Below, piece by piece: positions 33,060 through 44,995 of a DNA stretch of 64,000 bases (positions within the stretch are counted from its first letter, which is position 1; every line of letters begins with the position of its first letter). The translations under genes and the position numbers were made by a program. This stretch comes from Motacilla alba alba (Eukaryota > Chordata > Aves > Passeriformes > Motacillidae): contig NW_024037374.1 in assembly GCF_015832195.1 (NCBI RefSeq), forward strand, positions 2,294,001-2,358,000, in the 5' to 3' direction. The notes beneath the pieces were generated by a model. That model worked only from the letters and a program-made list of their open reading frames with translations, searched no databases and had not been told where the DNA came from.

Positions 33060-33880
33060 TTTCTTATATCTTTGTCTAAAAGTGCTCCTGTATGGAAAAG
33101 CCTTGGGGATGGGGGACATGTCAGATGCAGCTGACACATCACAGAGAGCTGAGGGAAGAGCTGTGATGGTGATTAAACTGTTCCAATGTTCAACTTGTGT
33201 TTGTTGGCAAGGAACCGTTCTGTGCCTCTGAGGGTCACCAGTCCCTGACCCCCAAAGGACACAAACCTGATGAGCTGTGGCTCCCACTGCAGAGCACTTG
33301 TACCTTGGCTCTGCACAGGAGAGCTCTTCATCCACTTTCTCTCTTTTCCTCCCTCTGGGCATGGAGGGAGCTCCTGAATGCAGCCTGTGACTCGTGTGTG
33401 CAAAGAGCAAATCTGGGCAGAATTTGGGCACGGAGGGTTTGTGGGGACCCTGGGATCTGTGCTGAGAACAGAAGGTGTTTTCCATTGCTCTGAGACTGTC
33501 TGTTGTGGAAAGGGGATTTAATATGCAGCAGAGGAATGTCTTTTGCATTTGATGAAGCTGTGCCTTGCCTTGGCTTTGTTGGCTGACAAGAAATGAACAT
33601 CCCTCTGTGTCTCGGGCAGCTCCTTCTGCAAGGAAAGCAGGTGGGAGTTGGAGCCAAGGAGCTGAAAGCTGCAGGTGCAGCCTGGGCTGGAGGGAGCTGA
33701 GATTTGCACAAGGCTGCTCTGAGTGCCAGGCCTTGGATGGGGGAAATGGTGGGGTGGGGGTAGGGACAGAGTCTGATGGATTGTCAGCCATGAAGGGTCT
33801 TGATTTTCATATCTACTCAAACTGGATGAGGAGGTACTTGGATTCAGCGTCAATTGGAGATTGCACATGTCAATGAATTA
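33060..33880 (-). repeat. Module P, copy 2
   Basis: Inverted partner of 15841-16530. On the minus strand the exon-like segment reads KELPETQRDVHF again after a TTTCCTTGCAG acceptor-like site (33623-33640). It marks the inner end of the right inverted arm. Confidence 0.6.
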
Positions 33881-34520
33881 ACAGGAAATAAAACCTAAAC
33901 AGGACCAAAACAAATTTACTGACTATCTTTGTAAGTAGAATATATTCAGTTTGAATACACTGCTGGAATCTTTCTCATTAACGACAAAAGATTTGGAAAT
34001 TAAATGAAATTATTCCCAGAGGCTTGGCTTGTTCAGGTGTTTGAATGTTCATGAGCCCTGGGACACTGAATTCCTGCACTGAAGAGCTGCAGGCTGAACA
34101 AGCCTCTGCAGCAGTACAATTCAGCAGCAGCCTCCAAGTTGCTGAGGATGTCAGCAGCCCCCACTGAGGCCATCCCTGGCCAGAGCCCCTGGGGGAATGG
34201 GCAGACAAGGAGAGCGTCCCTGGGGCTGGGGCAGCACAACTCAGAGGCACCAGCGGCTCCAGCTGGGAAATGGAGTGTGGAATGGGGCTGGGAGAGCCCT
34301 GCCTGGGCTGTGTCAAGCAGGACACTCAACCCTGACCCCCAACCCCCAAACAACTCTCTGAAGGAGACATTTAGAAGGAATTACAATTATTTGTGTGCTC
34401 TGAGTTGGACTCCGTGGCGGAAATACCACCAAGAGATTCTCAGGAGCTCAAAACAACCAAACGGCCTTTACTGGGAACTTTCGAAAATCAGAGAAACTTT
34501 GGCAAAAGGTTAAATATGAC
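33881..34520 (+). repeat. Module A, copy 3
   Basis: Direct copy of 1-640 and mirror of 15187-15840. It begins directly after P, as in the left arm. Confidence 0.8.
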
Positions 34521-35500
34521 ATTATAGTTTTTTTGTGTTTTTTTAAAAGATTTTTCTAATTTTGAGATTTCTTAATTAATGTATTGATGTGTGAGGTGGG
34601 TTTTATTGTATTTATTTTTTAGCGAGATAGGATTAGGAGAAAGGTAAAGTAGGCTTAATATTTTAAAAGGATATAAAGAAAATTTTATTAAAAGTAAAAA
34701 AAGGAGAAAAGATTGTAAGAATCAAAATAAGCTCTTTAGAACTCTTTTTTTCTTTACAATTTTGTTTTTACTGACAGTGGAAAGAAACTAAACTAATAAT
34801 TTCTAGTTAGTTTATTTATTGTAGAATAGTCTTTTTTTAGTTTACTTAGGGAGAGAAGTGTTTCTTGTTAAGGTACGGACATTTTTTTACAAGAGGAAAA
34901 AACAGTTTTTTTGTGGTTCCTAACTTTGCATACAGAACAGTTGTCTGGAGAACTTTGTTACTGTGAAGTTTTTATTGCTACAAGCTTTTTTACAGCTTGT
35001 TCATGGGACATGTTGACTTATGGGGTATTGTTTTAAAGATTATTCTTTAAAGGTAAAAATTTTTATTATTTATTTTTAAAATTAAATTTTATCTCTGGGA
35101 AAAGAGATCTTCTCTTGAGGGTACTGGATTACTTTTTTTTTGTTTTAAATTTTGATGAACTTAGAGTTATTTTAGCTTTTAAAAGTTTTTATTATGGACC
35201 ATTTCGCTTGATATTAATTTGAAGATTTTTATTTTTTTATAGTTTTAATTGTTATAATGAGAAAGAGCTTTTTCTTTACAGTTTATAAGAGAATTTTAAT
35301 TTTAAGATTAAGGTTTTTTTGTTCTTTTTTATTTGAGATTTAATTTCTTCTTTACTGACTTTGATGGCCTTATGGTGTTTTTGTACATGCTTGTAATTTG
35401 TTTTTCTTTACGTGAGGGAGGATCGAAGTATTGCAAGGGTTAACACCTGACCTGCTGGTAACTTGTGGTGGAAGTTGTGGTTGGGCTGTGTTAGGATTGG
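34521..35500 (+). repeat. Module B, copy 3
   Basis: T-rich and C-poor again, but more diverged by small indels than copies 1 and 2. No coding signal. Confidence 0.75.
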
Positions 35501-35940
35501 TTTTATGGTCGGTTTTTGGAGTTTTTTTGTGCTAAATTTTAGTTGTAGGGTTATTTTGTAGGGGTTGTAGGTTGTAGGGGTTTTGGTTTGAGTTGTGTTG
35601 GGGGGACGGGGCTCGATGGTAAGATTTGAATAGCTGTGGCTAGCTTTGTTCTGGTTGGGGTTTTTTAGCCTCTTTTGTTTTCCTGTTTGGTAGTTGTTGG
35701 GATTTGGTTTGGTTAGAATGGGGCCGATGGGAGGGGGGCAGCCTGGGGAGGGGGGAAGGGGCTCAGCCCAAGGCAGGGTTGCTTGGTTTGGTTTGGTTTG
35801 GTTGAGATGGGGCTGGGGCCAGGGGCGCTATTTCTTTGTGGACTAGAGAAGAAAGAGGAGGTTCCTGGGTTTTTCATCTTTAACATCTGTGTTTCACAGA
35901 GGCGTGTTCAGCATCTTAGTGGTTTAACAGATTGTTAGTT
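35501..35940 (+). repeat. Module C, copy 3
   Basis: GGTTT-rich, with fewer pentamer units at 35783-35805 than copy 1. Confidence 0.75.
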
Positions 35941-36290
35941 GCACAAAAAGATTTCTATTACTTTATAAAATTCTTCTCATGTCAAACTACGACAGACATT
36001 CAATCAACAAAAAAACACTTCTCAAAGTATTGACTTGGCCCATTCAACATCACAAACTCTAAGCCTGTTCAATTTAATGTTAATCAAAATTTGCAGGAGC
36101 ACAGAAAACAAAGAAGACACAGAAAGAGAGAAAGACAAAAAGATACAGAGAGGCACACACACAGCTACCAACTTCTGGATTCCAGAGGTGTTCAAATAGA
36201 AAATTCCAAGAGGAGGTAGGGTCAAGATGTGTGCTTGCCTCGTGGTCAGCTTTAAATACCCCTTGGTCTTCCTGGGTCCTTCCGCCATGT
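35941..36290 (-). repeat. Module D, copy 3
   Basis: Retains the TATA-like element (minus-strand TATTTAAAG near 36252) and joins O directly, matching the junction at 12005 in the left arm. Confidence 0.65.
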
Positions 36291-36720
36291 GTGACTTTGG
36301 GTCATGACCCAAGCGCCAGCCCCTTATTATCTAAAAACTCTCAAACCTTTCTGTCTGTAGACTACCCTCAGGCAACTCCATGCAGCCTTCTGACTCCTTC
36401 TCTCTTCCTTCTGTGGCACCAGCTAACTCTTTCCTGTCCCTTGCACAGCCACATGAGCCTGTCTCTCCCTCACACGACATCTTCCCTTTGCTGCCCCTCA
36501 CACAACTGCTCAGCTCTTTTTCCCCACAGCACAGCCTGCAGACTGCAGTTGATTCTGGACCAGCTAACCCACTCCTTTATAAACCCACTCTTTATAAAAC
36601 ACATCCTATTAAGGGCAAGGCTTTTCCCACTCTTTGGGAATTAGTCCAGCTGCAATTCATCAGGAGCAAGATAGCCTGCAGCACTATCTCTGTTCTCTTG
36701 ACAATCTGTCCTCCCACACT
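36291..36720 (-). repeat. Module O, copy 2
   Basis: Inverted partner of 11591-12004, including the GGGTCATGACCC palindrome (36299-36310). Confidence 0.7.
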
Positions 36721-37241
36721 CTGTGATTTCACAGGCAGCTCTGTGATGTCACAACCCACTCTGTCATGTCTCAGCCATCTCTCTGACATCACACAGCTTC
36801 CCTGTGATGGCACAGAGCCCTTATCTACGATGGCAGAGTCTTCTCCGTGGCCTCACAGCCTGCTCTGTGATGTCACACAGCCATCCTGTGATGTCACAGC
36901 CCACTTTGTGACATCACAACCTGTTCTATGATGTCACACAACCAGCCAATGAATGTCACAGCCTGCTCTGGGATGTCACATCCTGATGTCAAAACTCACT
37001 TAGCATGTCAAACAGCACCTCTGTGGGCTCACAGAACCACCCTGCAATGTCACAACACCTTCCGTGATGTAACACTGCCACCCTATCATGTCACAGTACA
37101 CTCTGTGACCTCACAGCTTGCTCTGTGATGTCATACTGCCACACTGTGATGTCACAGCCAGCTCTGTGATGTCACATAGTAAACCAGCGATGTCATAGCC
37201 TACTGTATGGTGTCACAACCTGGTCTGTGATATCACACAAG
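36721..37241 (+). repeat. Module J array
   Basis: About 25 units of the TGTGATGTCACA type, the inverted partner of 11056-11590 with the same order of variant units. Confidence 0.85.
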
Positions 37242-37454
37242 CACAGAATCACAGAATCACAAGGCTGGAAGAGACTTTGAAGATCATCAAGTCCAACGCA
37301 TGCCCTAACACCATCTCAACAAGACCATGGCACTCAGTACTATATCCAGTCTTTTTGTAAACACATCCAGGGATGGTGACTCCCCCACCTGCCAGGGCAG
37401 ACAATTCCAGTACTTTATCACTTCTTCAGTAAAAGCTTTTTCCTAATATCTAAC
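37242..37454 (-). mobile_element. CR1 LINE 3' end fragment, copy 2
   Basis: Inverted copy of 10843-11055, with the GATTCTGT-type tail next to the J array. Confidence 0.85.
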
Positions 37455-38231
37455 TGTGATAAATAGGTGTGATTCGTGCTGACAAAATTGAAACAGTAAT
37501 CAATATTGATACAGTGATTATTATTTGGTGATAACAAAATGATTAAAAAGTGAAATGCCAGGAAGAAGGGAGGGGAGGGGTCCGCTCCCCCCCTTTCTCC
37601 TGCAGATGTTCAGGACAGGAAGGAGTAAGAGATAACTATTACTAAATATATCTGAAAGAGAGGGAAAACTTGGGTGGAAATCAGGAACATGTTAATTGGA
37701 TGAGATTTATTGCTTTAATGTTAGAACATGGCATTGGCTCATATAATGTTAGTTTTGGCTCATACTATACCAGCTTGGTGTGCATGTGTAATCCAAAGGG
37801 GAAATAAAGGACACCTGAGGAAGAGGAGAAGCCTTCCTCAGACCACCCCCAAAGAGGGGTGCGACCACCTAAAAGGGATGGTGGCGCATGCATGATGAAG
37901 ATGATGATGAGGGTGGAAATACGAATGTGACAAATTGAAAATGGGAGGAGATGGTGATGGCACACAGCATAAAAAGGGGAATTGTAACTCGATGACCTTG
38001 TGCGTGAGGTGGCAGGGGTCCCAAAGCCCTTGCACTCCGTACCCCATGGTGATAATACTTATGCGTTATTATCAGAACCAGATTATTCCTCATTTTAACC
38101 AAGTTATATTGTCAGTATTTTGAGTGTATTCAATTTTATATACTCTAAACAACTTCATTAAATTGCAGCTACATTTAATTCTGCTTTTTTTTTTTTTTAA
38201 TTTGTGATTGGATAATTAGGCAAACATAACA
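37455..38231 (+). mobile_element. LTR-like element N, copy 2
   Basis: Same element as 10073-10842 in the opposite orientation. It carries an extra poly-T run at about 38187-38200. Its end joins module E spacer sequence (GTTCCAGGGCAGGG), unlike copy 1. Confidence 0.6.
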
Positions 38232-38720
38232 CTGATGTTCCAGGGCAGGGCAAGGCTGGACCTGCCCCTTCCTCCCTCACACATGAAATGTTTTGAGCCA
38301 ACAATCTGCTCCAGTCTCTCACAGTAGGCAATGTTGGAGGTGGAACCCCAATTGTGGCCATGGGCACCTGGCTGAGAAGGACAGTTCTTTTCCATAGGAA
38401 GGAAAGCACAGAGCCCAAGTGTTTGGAGGGCAGGTGAGAGCCTCGCTAGTCCAAGGCCAGCCAGACTTGTAAGCAATGGCAGATTTTGTCTGGGAGCAGT
38501 CTTTCAATATAAGGAATTTTGGAGGTGGAATCCAAATCTCACCCATGGGTGCCTGGAGAAGCAGGACAGTTCTTTCCCACAGAAAGGAAAGCATGAAGCC
38601 CCAGTGTTTCAGCAGCAGATGAGAAGAGATCCTCAACATGCCAAGGTCAGCTGGACCAGTCAGGCATTCCAGGGGAGGCCAAACCAGCCAGAGCTGTTCT
38701 GTGTTCCCTTGGTTTTATGG
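38232..38720 (+). repeat. Module E satellite, 2-3 units
   Basis: Direct copy of 2620-3270, with landmarks at about 38392 and 38575. Confidence 0.8.
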
Positions 38721-39430
38721 GGCCCTGAAGTATCACAATGGTGCCTTGATTAGAAGAAGACCTGCAGTGTCACAATCGACCCTTGGTTCAATGGGGTCCC
38801 AAAATGTCACGGTGGACTCTAGGTTTCATAAGGCCCCGCAGTGTCACAATGGGCCTTTGTTTCCATGAAGCCCTGCAGTGTCACAAGGTCTTCTTGGTTT
38901 CACCAGGCCCCACAGTATCACAATGGTCCTCTTGGTTCTTTGGGGACCCCCAGGGTCACAATGGTCTCACTGGTTCCATGAGGCCTCACAGTGTCACAAT
39001 GATTTTGCCCAGTCCATGGTACCTCACAGTGTCACAATGGCCTCAATGATTCCATGGTGCCCCTCAGTGACACACTGGCCCTTTGGTTGCATGAGGCAGT
39101 GAAGTGTCCTAATGGTGTCTCCATGGTTCCATGCGGCCTTGCAGAGTCATAAGGGATCTTTGGCTCCATCAGGTCTCACAGTGTCACAATGGCCCCTTTG
39201 TTTCCATGATACCCCAAAGTGTCATCATGGCCTCCATGGTTCTATGAGGTCCCACGCTGTCACAATGGACCCTTGGTTTGATGGGGCCTCTCAGTGTCAG
39301 AATGATCCCTGCATTCCATGGAGCCACACAGCATCAATAAGGCCCCCTTGGTTCCATGAGGTCCAGCAGAGTCACAGTGCTCTCCACAATTCCATGGGGC
39401 CCCACAGTGTCACAATGCTCCCTTGGTTCC
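38721..39430 (+). repeat. Module F minisatellite
   Basis: About 19 degenerate ~37-bp units, a direct copy of 3271-4150 with a few units lost. Confidence 0.85.
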
Positions 39431-40080
39431 ATGGGCCCTGTGCTGCTGCATTCCCCCCTCCCCTTCTCAGGCCGCCCTGCCAGCTGAGAAATGCTCCTTG
39501 GGCCTCGGCCTTGGCCAGCAGCCCCTGGGCTCAGCTCCTCTGCAGCTCATCACAAACACTGGCTGCCCCAGGCACTGCTGCTGCCCAAGGAGCTCCTGCT
39601 TTCTGCAGGAGCAGCCCTGGGAACTGCTTTTGTTCCCTCAGTGCCACAACATCCCTGTTCTCACACTGCCAAAGAAAGCTGCTGATGCCAAGTGCAGCCA
39701 GGATGAACCATTGCTGGGACTGAAGCCCCTCTCTTGGGGCCCTACAAACAGCTCCAAAAGGAGCCCCTTGGAGCTCTCCTGGGCCAGCAAGTCCCTCTGA
39801 GTGGGGCCTCTCCCAGCCGGGAACTCTCCCGTTTGCTGCACTCGGGGATCCCTGAACAGTGACAGAGCCTGGGCCGATCCCCCCACTCCTCCAGGCTCAG
39901 CCCTTCACTTGCTGGGGAGATGCCAAAGCATCCCCAGTGAGCATTTCCTGCCCTCAGGGGAATTTCTCTCAGGTGCCTTGCACTGACTCTTGGTGTCTGT
40001 GTGCACACAGGAGTGCCTGTGCTGGGGAAATGGGGCAGAAATGCTGCTCTCTGAGGGGCTTGAGTGCCTTGGACAGCTGA
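39431..40080 (+). repeat. Module G, copy 2
   Basis: Direct copy of 4151-4800 with scattered substitutions. Confidence 0.75.
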
Positions 40081-40620
40081 GTGAGTCAGGCCTGTGAGTG
40101 AGGTTTAATCACAAGGTCTAAGCTAAGTTCAGTGCTGTTAAGAATTGTTCTTTTCATAAGTTGTTATGTTTAATATAAGTCATAAGCTAAGTTAAATACT
40201 GTTAAGTGTTATTCCTCCTTTAAATTGCAAAGTCATGGGTTATAAGTTTGGTTAAATACTGTTAAGTTCTGTTCTTTTGCCATATTGTGAAGTTTAAGGT
40301 ATCAGTCAAGGTTAAGATATAAGTTAAGTCCTGTTAAGTTTGAGCTCTGTTAAGGTTTTAAACCATATTCCTTTTATCCTTGCCCTCACTGTCCTCTTGT
40401 TATACACAGGCACACCCAGGGACATTTCTCGGTTCATTTCTGGTTTGATTGCCTGGATTTTGTTGGGTTTTGTTGTTGCTTTGTTTCCTTGGTGTGCCTG
40501 AAGAGTGCACTCAGGAGCAGAGTGACTCTTGCCAAGGAACTTTGTGGTGCTATTGCTTAATATTAAATCTGGTTTTTGCTGATCCCTTGCTGGGGATGTT
40601 TTCAGTGCTCTCAAGCCCTC
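40081..40620 (+). repeat. Module H, copy 2
   Basis: Direct copy of 4801-5340. Confidence 0.6.
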
Positions 40621-40880
40621 GTTCATAATAGGGTGAAGGAGCCCTGTCCCAGGCTCTGGCCCTGGGGGACACAGGGACGCTGCTGGGGGGTCCCTTTCCC
40701 CCTGTCCCACGCCTACGGCCCCAGCCCCCCATCCTCGTGTCAGGCTCTGGGGTGGATCTCGTGGAACATCCTCTGGGGAAGGCTGCAGCACGGAGGGCAG
40801 GGGGACCCAGGGGGACAGGGGACCCCTCTGTTGCTGAGCAGCTTTTGACTTCTCTGGAGTAAACTGGGGGGGGGGGCAGA
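40621..40880 (+). repeat. Module I, copy 2
   Basis: Direct copy of 5341-5620, with a G10 run at about 40866-40875. Confidence 0.7.
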
Positions 40881-41365
40881 GTCACCTCCCCAGTGACCTC
40901 AGACAGCCCTTGTGATAGCACACAGCCCTTTTATGATGTCACACACCCTCTGTGATGTCATACTACTGCCTGGGATGTCACACAGCCTTCTGTGATGTCA
41001 CACAGCCATCTCTGTGATGTCACACAGACCCCAAGGATGTCATACAGCCCATGTGATGTCACAGAGTCAGCACTGAGATATCCCCCTGTGATGTGATACA
41101 GCTGCTCTGTGATGTCACAGAAGATTTGGCGATGTCACAAAGTCAGCCTATGATGTCACAGTCTCTTCTTTGATGTCACAGCCTGCTCTATGATGTTACA
41201 CAGCCACCCAGTGATGTCACAACCCACTCTCTGATGCCACAGAGCCACCCTCTATGATGGCAGAGTCTGCTCTATGGCCTCACACCCTACTCTGTGACAT
41301 CACAGCCAGCTCTGTGATCACACAAACCCCTTAGTGATGTCACAAATCCCTCAAGAACTCGGTTA
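40881..41365 (+). repeat. Module J array
   Basis: About 20 units, longer than the matching array at 5621. Unit number varies between copies, as expected of a minisatellite. Confidence 0.85.
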
Positions 41366-41660
41366 TATTGAAACACTGAAGTTTCTTGAACTTTCAAGAG
41401 ATCCCTGCCAGGGACATGATTGAGAAAGTGTCCCCAGGCTCCAGCCAGAGCAGAACACTGGAGGCAGTGATGACAGCTGGAGACAAGCAAGGCAAAGGTG
41501 TCTCTAGTGCTGAGCAAACCTGGATGTGTTTCAGGAATGCAAAGGCCCAAGGCCTGAGCCCCAGCCCCTGGCAAGGCAGATCCTGTCCCTCCCTCCTTGC
41601 TCAGGGCTCTTCCCGGGATGGGCACTGCCATGTGGGGATGTGCAATGCCAAGGGCAGGAC
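41366..41660 (+). repeat. Module K, truncated copy
   Basis: Matches 6001-6300, then breaks off at a CTTTCTCTGGCTGTT junction that resembles K near 6745. About 0.44 kb of K was therefore deleted internally. Confidence 0.7.
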
Positions 41661-42740
41661 CCTTTCTCTGGCTGTTCTCTACTATGCCAAAAGGATCCAC
41701 CACCTCTTAATCCACCCTTCAATCCCTCCCAAGGCTCTCCTCTGCTGTCCTCGGTCTCCACCCCACTGACCACAGAGCTCCTGGGTCCCTATAGTGGACA
41801 ATTGTTTGAGGCCAAGAGTGTCTGGACAAGAGGGACAGTTCTTTTCTACAGAAAGGAAACCAAAGAACCCCAGGGTTTTGAAGGTACATGAGAAGCTGTC
41901 ACCAGAGGCCAAGGCAAGCCAGACCTGTCTGTCCTTGCAGCTTTTCTCTAAAAGCAATCTTTGGACATTTGGGGAGTTTTGGAGGTAAAATTCCATTTCA
42001 GCCATGGGTTCCTGGACTGGAATGACAGTTCTTCTCCACAGGAAGGAAAGGACAGAGCCCCAGTGTTTCAAAGGCTGACTCGAGGTGGCCCCAAGGAGGC
42101 AAGGCCAGCCAGACCTGCTTGTCTTGACAGCTATTGTCAGGGAGGAATCCTTGGATAGACGGAATTTGGGAGGCCAACCCCACTTTTGTCTATGGGCATC
42201 TGGACAAGAAGGAAGTTTCTTTTCCATAGGAAGGGAAGTACAGAGCCCCAGTATTTCAAAGGCAGATGAGAGCTGGAGCTCAGGAAACCAAGGGAACCGA
42301 GATAGTCCTGGCAGCTTTTGTCTGGAAGCTGTCCTTGCATAGAAGGAATTTTGGAGGTGGATTCTCAATTTTGGCCATGGATGCCTGGACTTAAAAGATT
42401 TTTTTTTTTTCATGGGAAGAACAGCACAGGCCCCCAGTGCTTTGAAGGCAGATGAGAGGTGGCCCCCAAGAGGCCAAGGCCAGCCAGAGCTGTCTGTCCT
42501 GGCAGGTTTTATAGGGGAATAATCCTTGGATAGAATCCAATTTGGAGGAGGAATCCCAATTTCAGCCATGAATCCCTGGAGGAGAAGGACAGTTCTTTCC
42601 CACAGGAAGGAAAGCACAGAAGTCCAGGGTTTCAGAGCCTGATAAGAAGAGACCCTCAACATGCCAAGGTCAGCTGGACCAGTCAGGCAGCCTCCAGGAG
42701 GCCCAGCCAGACAGACCTGTTCCATGTTCTTGCATCCTTG
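41661..42740 (+). repeat. Module E satellite, ~5 units
   Basis: Landmarks near 41850, 42040, 42225, 42410 and 42600 (spacing about 186 bp). The minus strand is open for 429 codons across 41682-42971 because the unit is close to a multiple of three. Confidence 0.85.
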
Positions 42741-42971
42741 GGGCCCTGCAGCATCACAATGGCCCCTTGGTTCCATGAGGCCCTGTAGGATCGCAACAGA
42801 TCTTTGTTTCCATGAGGCCCAGTGATAGAACAATGGTTTTCTTGGCTCCACAGTGGCACAATGGCTCCTTGCTTCCATGAGGCCTTGCAGTGTCAAAATG
42901 GTTTCCTTGTTTCCATGGGGCTGGACAATGCCGCAATGGCCCATTGGTTCCATGAGGATGCAGAGTCTCAA
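41682..42971 (-). other. Long antisense frame through E satellite
   Basis: A 429-codon open frame whose peptide repeats with a ~62-residue period (recurrent KNCPS, QNSxY, SCQDRQVWLAL and CAFLP-type segments). Shorter frames of the same kind occur in other E arrays (7824-8459, 49877-50587, 50866-51363). No domain is recognisable, and neighbouring arrays have frame breaks. Most likely a by-product of a 186-bp stop-poor unit. Confidence 0.15.
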
Positions 42972-44110
42972 AATGGCCCTTTGGTTCTCTTGGGTTCCCC
43001 AGGATCACAATGGCCCCTTGGTTCCACCAGGCCTGGATGTGTTACACTGGCCCCATTGGTTCCATGGAAACTTGCAGTGTCACACTGTCCCCTTGTTTCC
43101 ATGAGACCTTGCAGTGTCACAGTGGTTGCCTTGGTTCTATGAGGCCCTGCGGTGTCACAATGACTGCTTGTTTCCATGGGGACTCAGAGTGTCAGAATGC
43201 TCTCACTGGTTCCATGAAGCCCCACAGTGTCACAATGGTCTCTTTTGATTCTGCATTATCACAAAGGCATCTTGGTTGCGTGAAGCCCTGAAGTACAGAA
43301 TGGCCCCTTGGTTCCACTGGGCTCCTCACTGTCACACGAGTTCTGGGTTCCACAGATCCCTGCAGTGTCACAGTGCTCTCCTTGGTTCCATGGTGCCACT
43401 CAGGGTCACAAGGGCCCCTCAGTTCTACCAGGCCCCACGGTGTCACAATGGCCCCTTGCTCCCATGAGGCCATGCCATGTCACAATGGTCTCCTTGGTTC
43501 CACGAGGCCCTACAGTTCCACAGTGGCCTTTGAAGTGTCACAATAGCCTCAGCGGGCTCCCCCACCGGCTCACAATGGCCTCCTTTTTTTCATGATGCCC
43601 TGCAGTGTAACAATGGTATCCTTGGTTCCACAGTCAGAATGGCCCCGTGGTCTCACGGAGCCCCACAGCCCCTTATGGAGCCCCACAGAGTCACTGTGAT
43701 CCCCTTGATTCCATGAGGCCCTGCCGTGCTACAATGACCCCTTGGTTACACAAGGCCCTGCAGTGTCACAATGGCCCCTTGGTTCCAGGGGGTCCTGAAG
43801 TGTCCTAATGCTCTCCATGGTTCCATGTGGCCCCACAATGTCACAATGGACTTTTGGTTCCACGAGCTTTCGTACTGTCAACAACAGTCTCCTTGGTTCC
43901 ACAGTGTCACAATGGGCCCTTGGTTCCATGAGGTTCAGTAGCGTAACATGGACGCCTTGATGCCATGAGCTTGTGCAGTGTCACAATGATCTCCTTGGTT
44001 CTGCAGCCCTGCTGTGGCTGCTGTGTAACAATGGACCCTTGTTTCCATAGTGTCACCATGGCCCCTTGGTTCCACAAGGCCTTGCTGGGGCACCATGGCC
44101 TCTTGGTTCC
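42741..44110 (+). repeat. Module F minisatellite, longest array
   Basis: About 37 degenerate ~37-bp units, the largest F array in the window. Some units carry TTGGTTCCATGAGGC, others TTGTTTCCATGG, indicating sub-families. Confidence 0.9.
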
Positions 44111-44671
44111 ATGAGGTGCCTGGCATACCACAGCCCCTCACAGCCCCTCATGACCCCTCACAGCCCCAGGCATGGGGTTCCTCCCAAAGGAGAAGGGGTC
44201 GGGCCCTGCTTGTTCTCCTTTAATTTCAGTCCCTTCACAGCGGTGAGTGAAGAAAGGCTGAATTGGAGCCTTTCCCCAGCGTTTCCCTCTGGGTTCATTG
44301 CGGGCTGAAGCTCTGTGCTGCCGCTGGCCCCAGCGCCACCATCCCTGCAGCCCCCAGGCCTTTGCTGTCCCCCCGAGCCCGTTCCCTGTCCCCGAGTCCC
44401 GCCTGGCTCTGGCAGCAGCAGCAGCCGCAGCGCAGGGGGCGCCGGCCCGGCCCAGCCGGGGCTCCCGGCCAGGAGCAGCAGCAGCGCTGGCCCCTTCCCA
44501 CCTGCTCCTGCCTCGGCTCCCAAGGGCTTTTTCCAGCTGAAATCTGGAGTAGAGCAACAAGCACCCACACACAGCCCTGATCCCTCAGGGCCCGCCTGTG
44601 CTGCCCTGAGCCAGCCCTCAGAGGAAGAAAGGATCGGGTTCCAGTGCTGTTTTCAGCTCTGTTTTACTCAC
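44111..44671. other. Unique insert, GC-rich part
   Basis: Outside the repeated modules. 44300-44540 is GC- and CpG-rich with CAGCAGCAGC runs. Minus-strand frames contain a leucine-rich stretch but lie downstream of the PA-domain fragment, so they are unlikely to be its signal peptide. No gene called. Confidence 0.4.
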
Positions 44672-44995
44672 CCTCAGCTGACAGCAGGAGGCTGCTGGTG
44701 CCTTTGCCTTGGGAATTGGAGATCATGGCTGCTCTTGGCCCTCTTCTGCTTGCCACCTGAATTTTATCCACAAAACTGCAAGTGCCTCTTGCAGTTGGTG
44801 CTACCCACGGTGCCTTCATGACAGCAAAGTCAGTGTTTTTGTCACAGGCATAAAGATCAGCAGATACTGGAATGCCCACCAGCCCCTGGACACTAGGGGG
44901 AAGGGAATTAATGCCTCACAGGCCACATTTACAGTGCTCAACCACAGCCCTCTTGCTGGTGCTTTGAAAATGAATAATCTGACAGAGGCCAGCAC
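44672..44995 (-). pseudogene. PA-domain exon of an RNF128/RNF149/RNF150-type E3 ligase (degenerate)
   Basis: On the minus strand the frame reads LVGIPVSADLYACDKNTDF, then APWVAPTARGTCSFVDKIQV, then ASRRGPRAAMISN. This is the pattern of the protease-associated (PA) luminal domain of Goliath/GRAIL-type membrane RING E3 ligases: the conserved Cys in a xACxxxTxF setting, a W-x-A segment, G-x-C-x-F-x-x-K-I, and A-x-x-x-G-A. Upstream, EHCKCGL-stop-GINSLPP also fits the family but carries an in-frame TGA at 44916-44918. A strong donor site (GTGAGT, 44666-44671) ends the exon. No transmembrane or RING exon was found nearby. I infer a partial pseudogene. The family call is from memory of conserved spacing. 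Confidence 0.45.
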
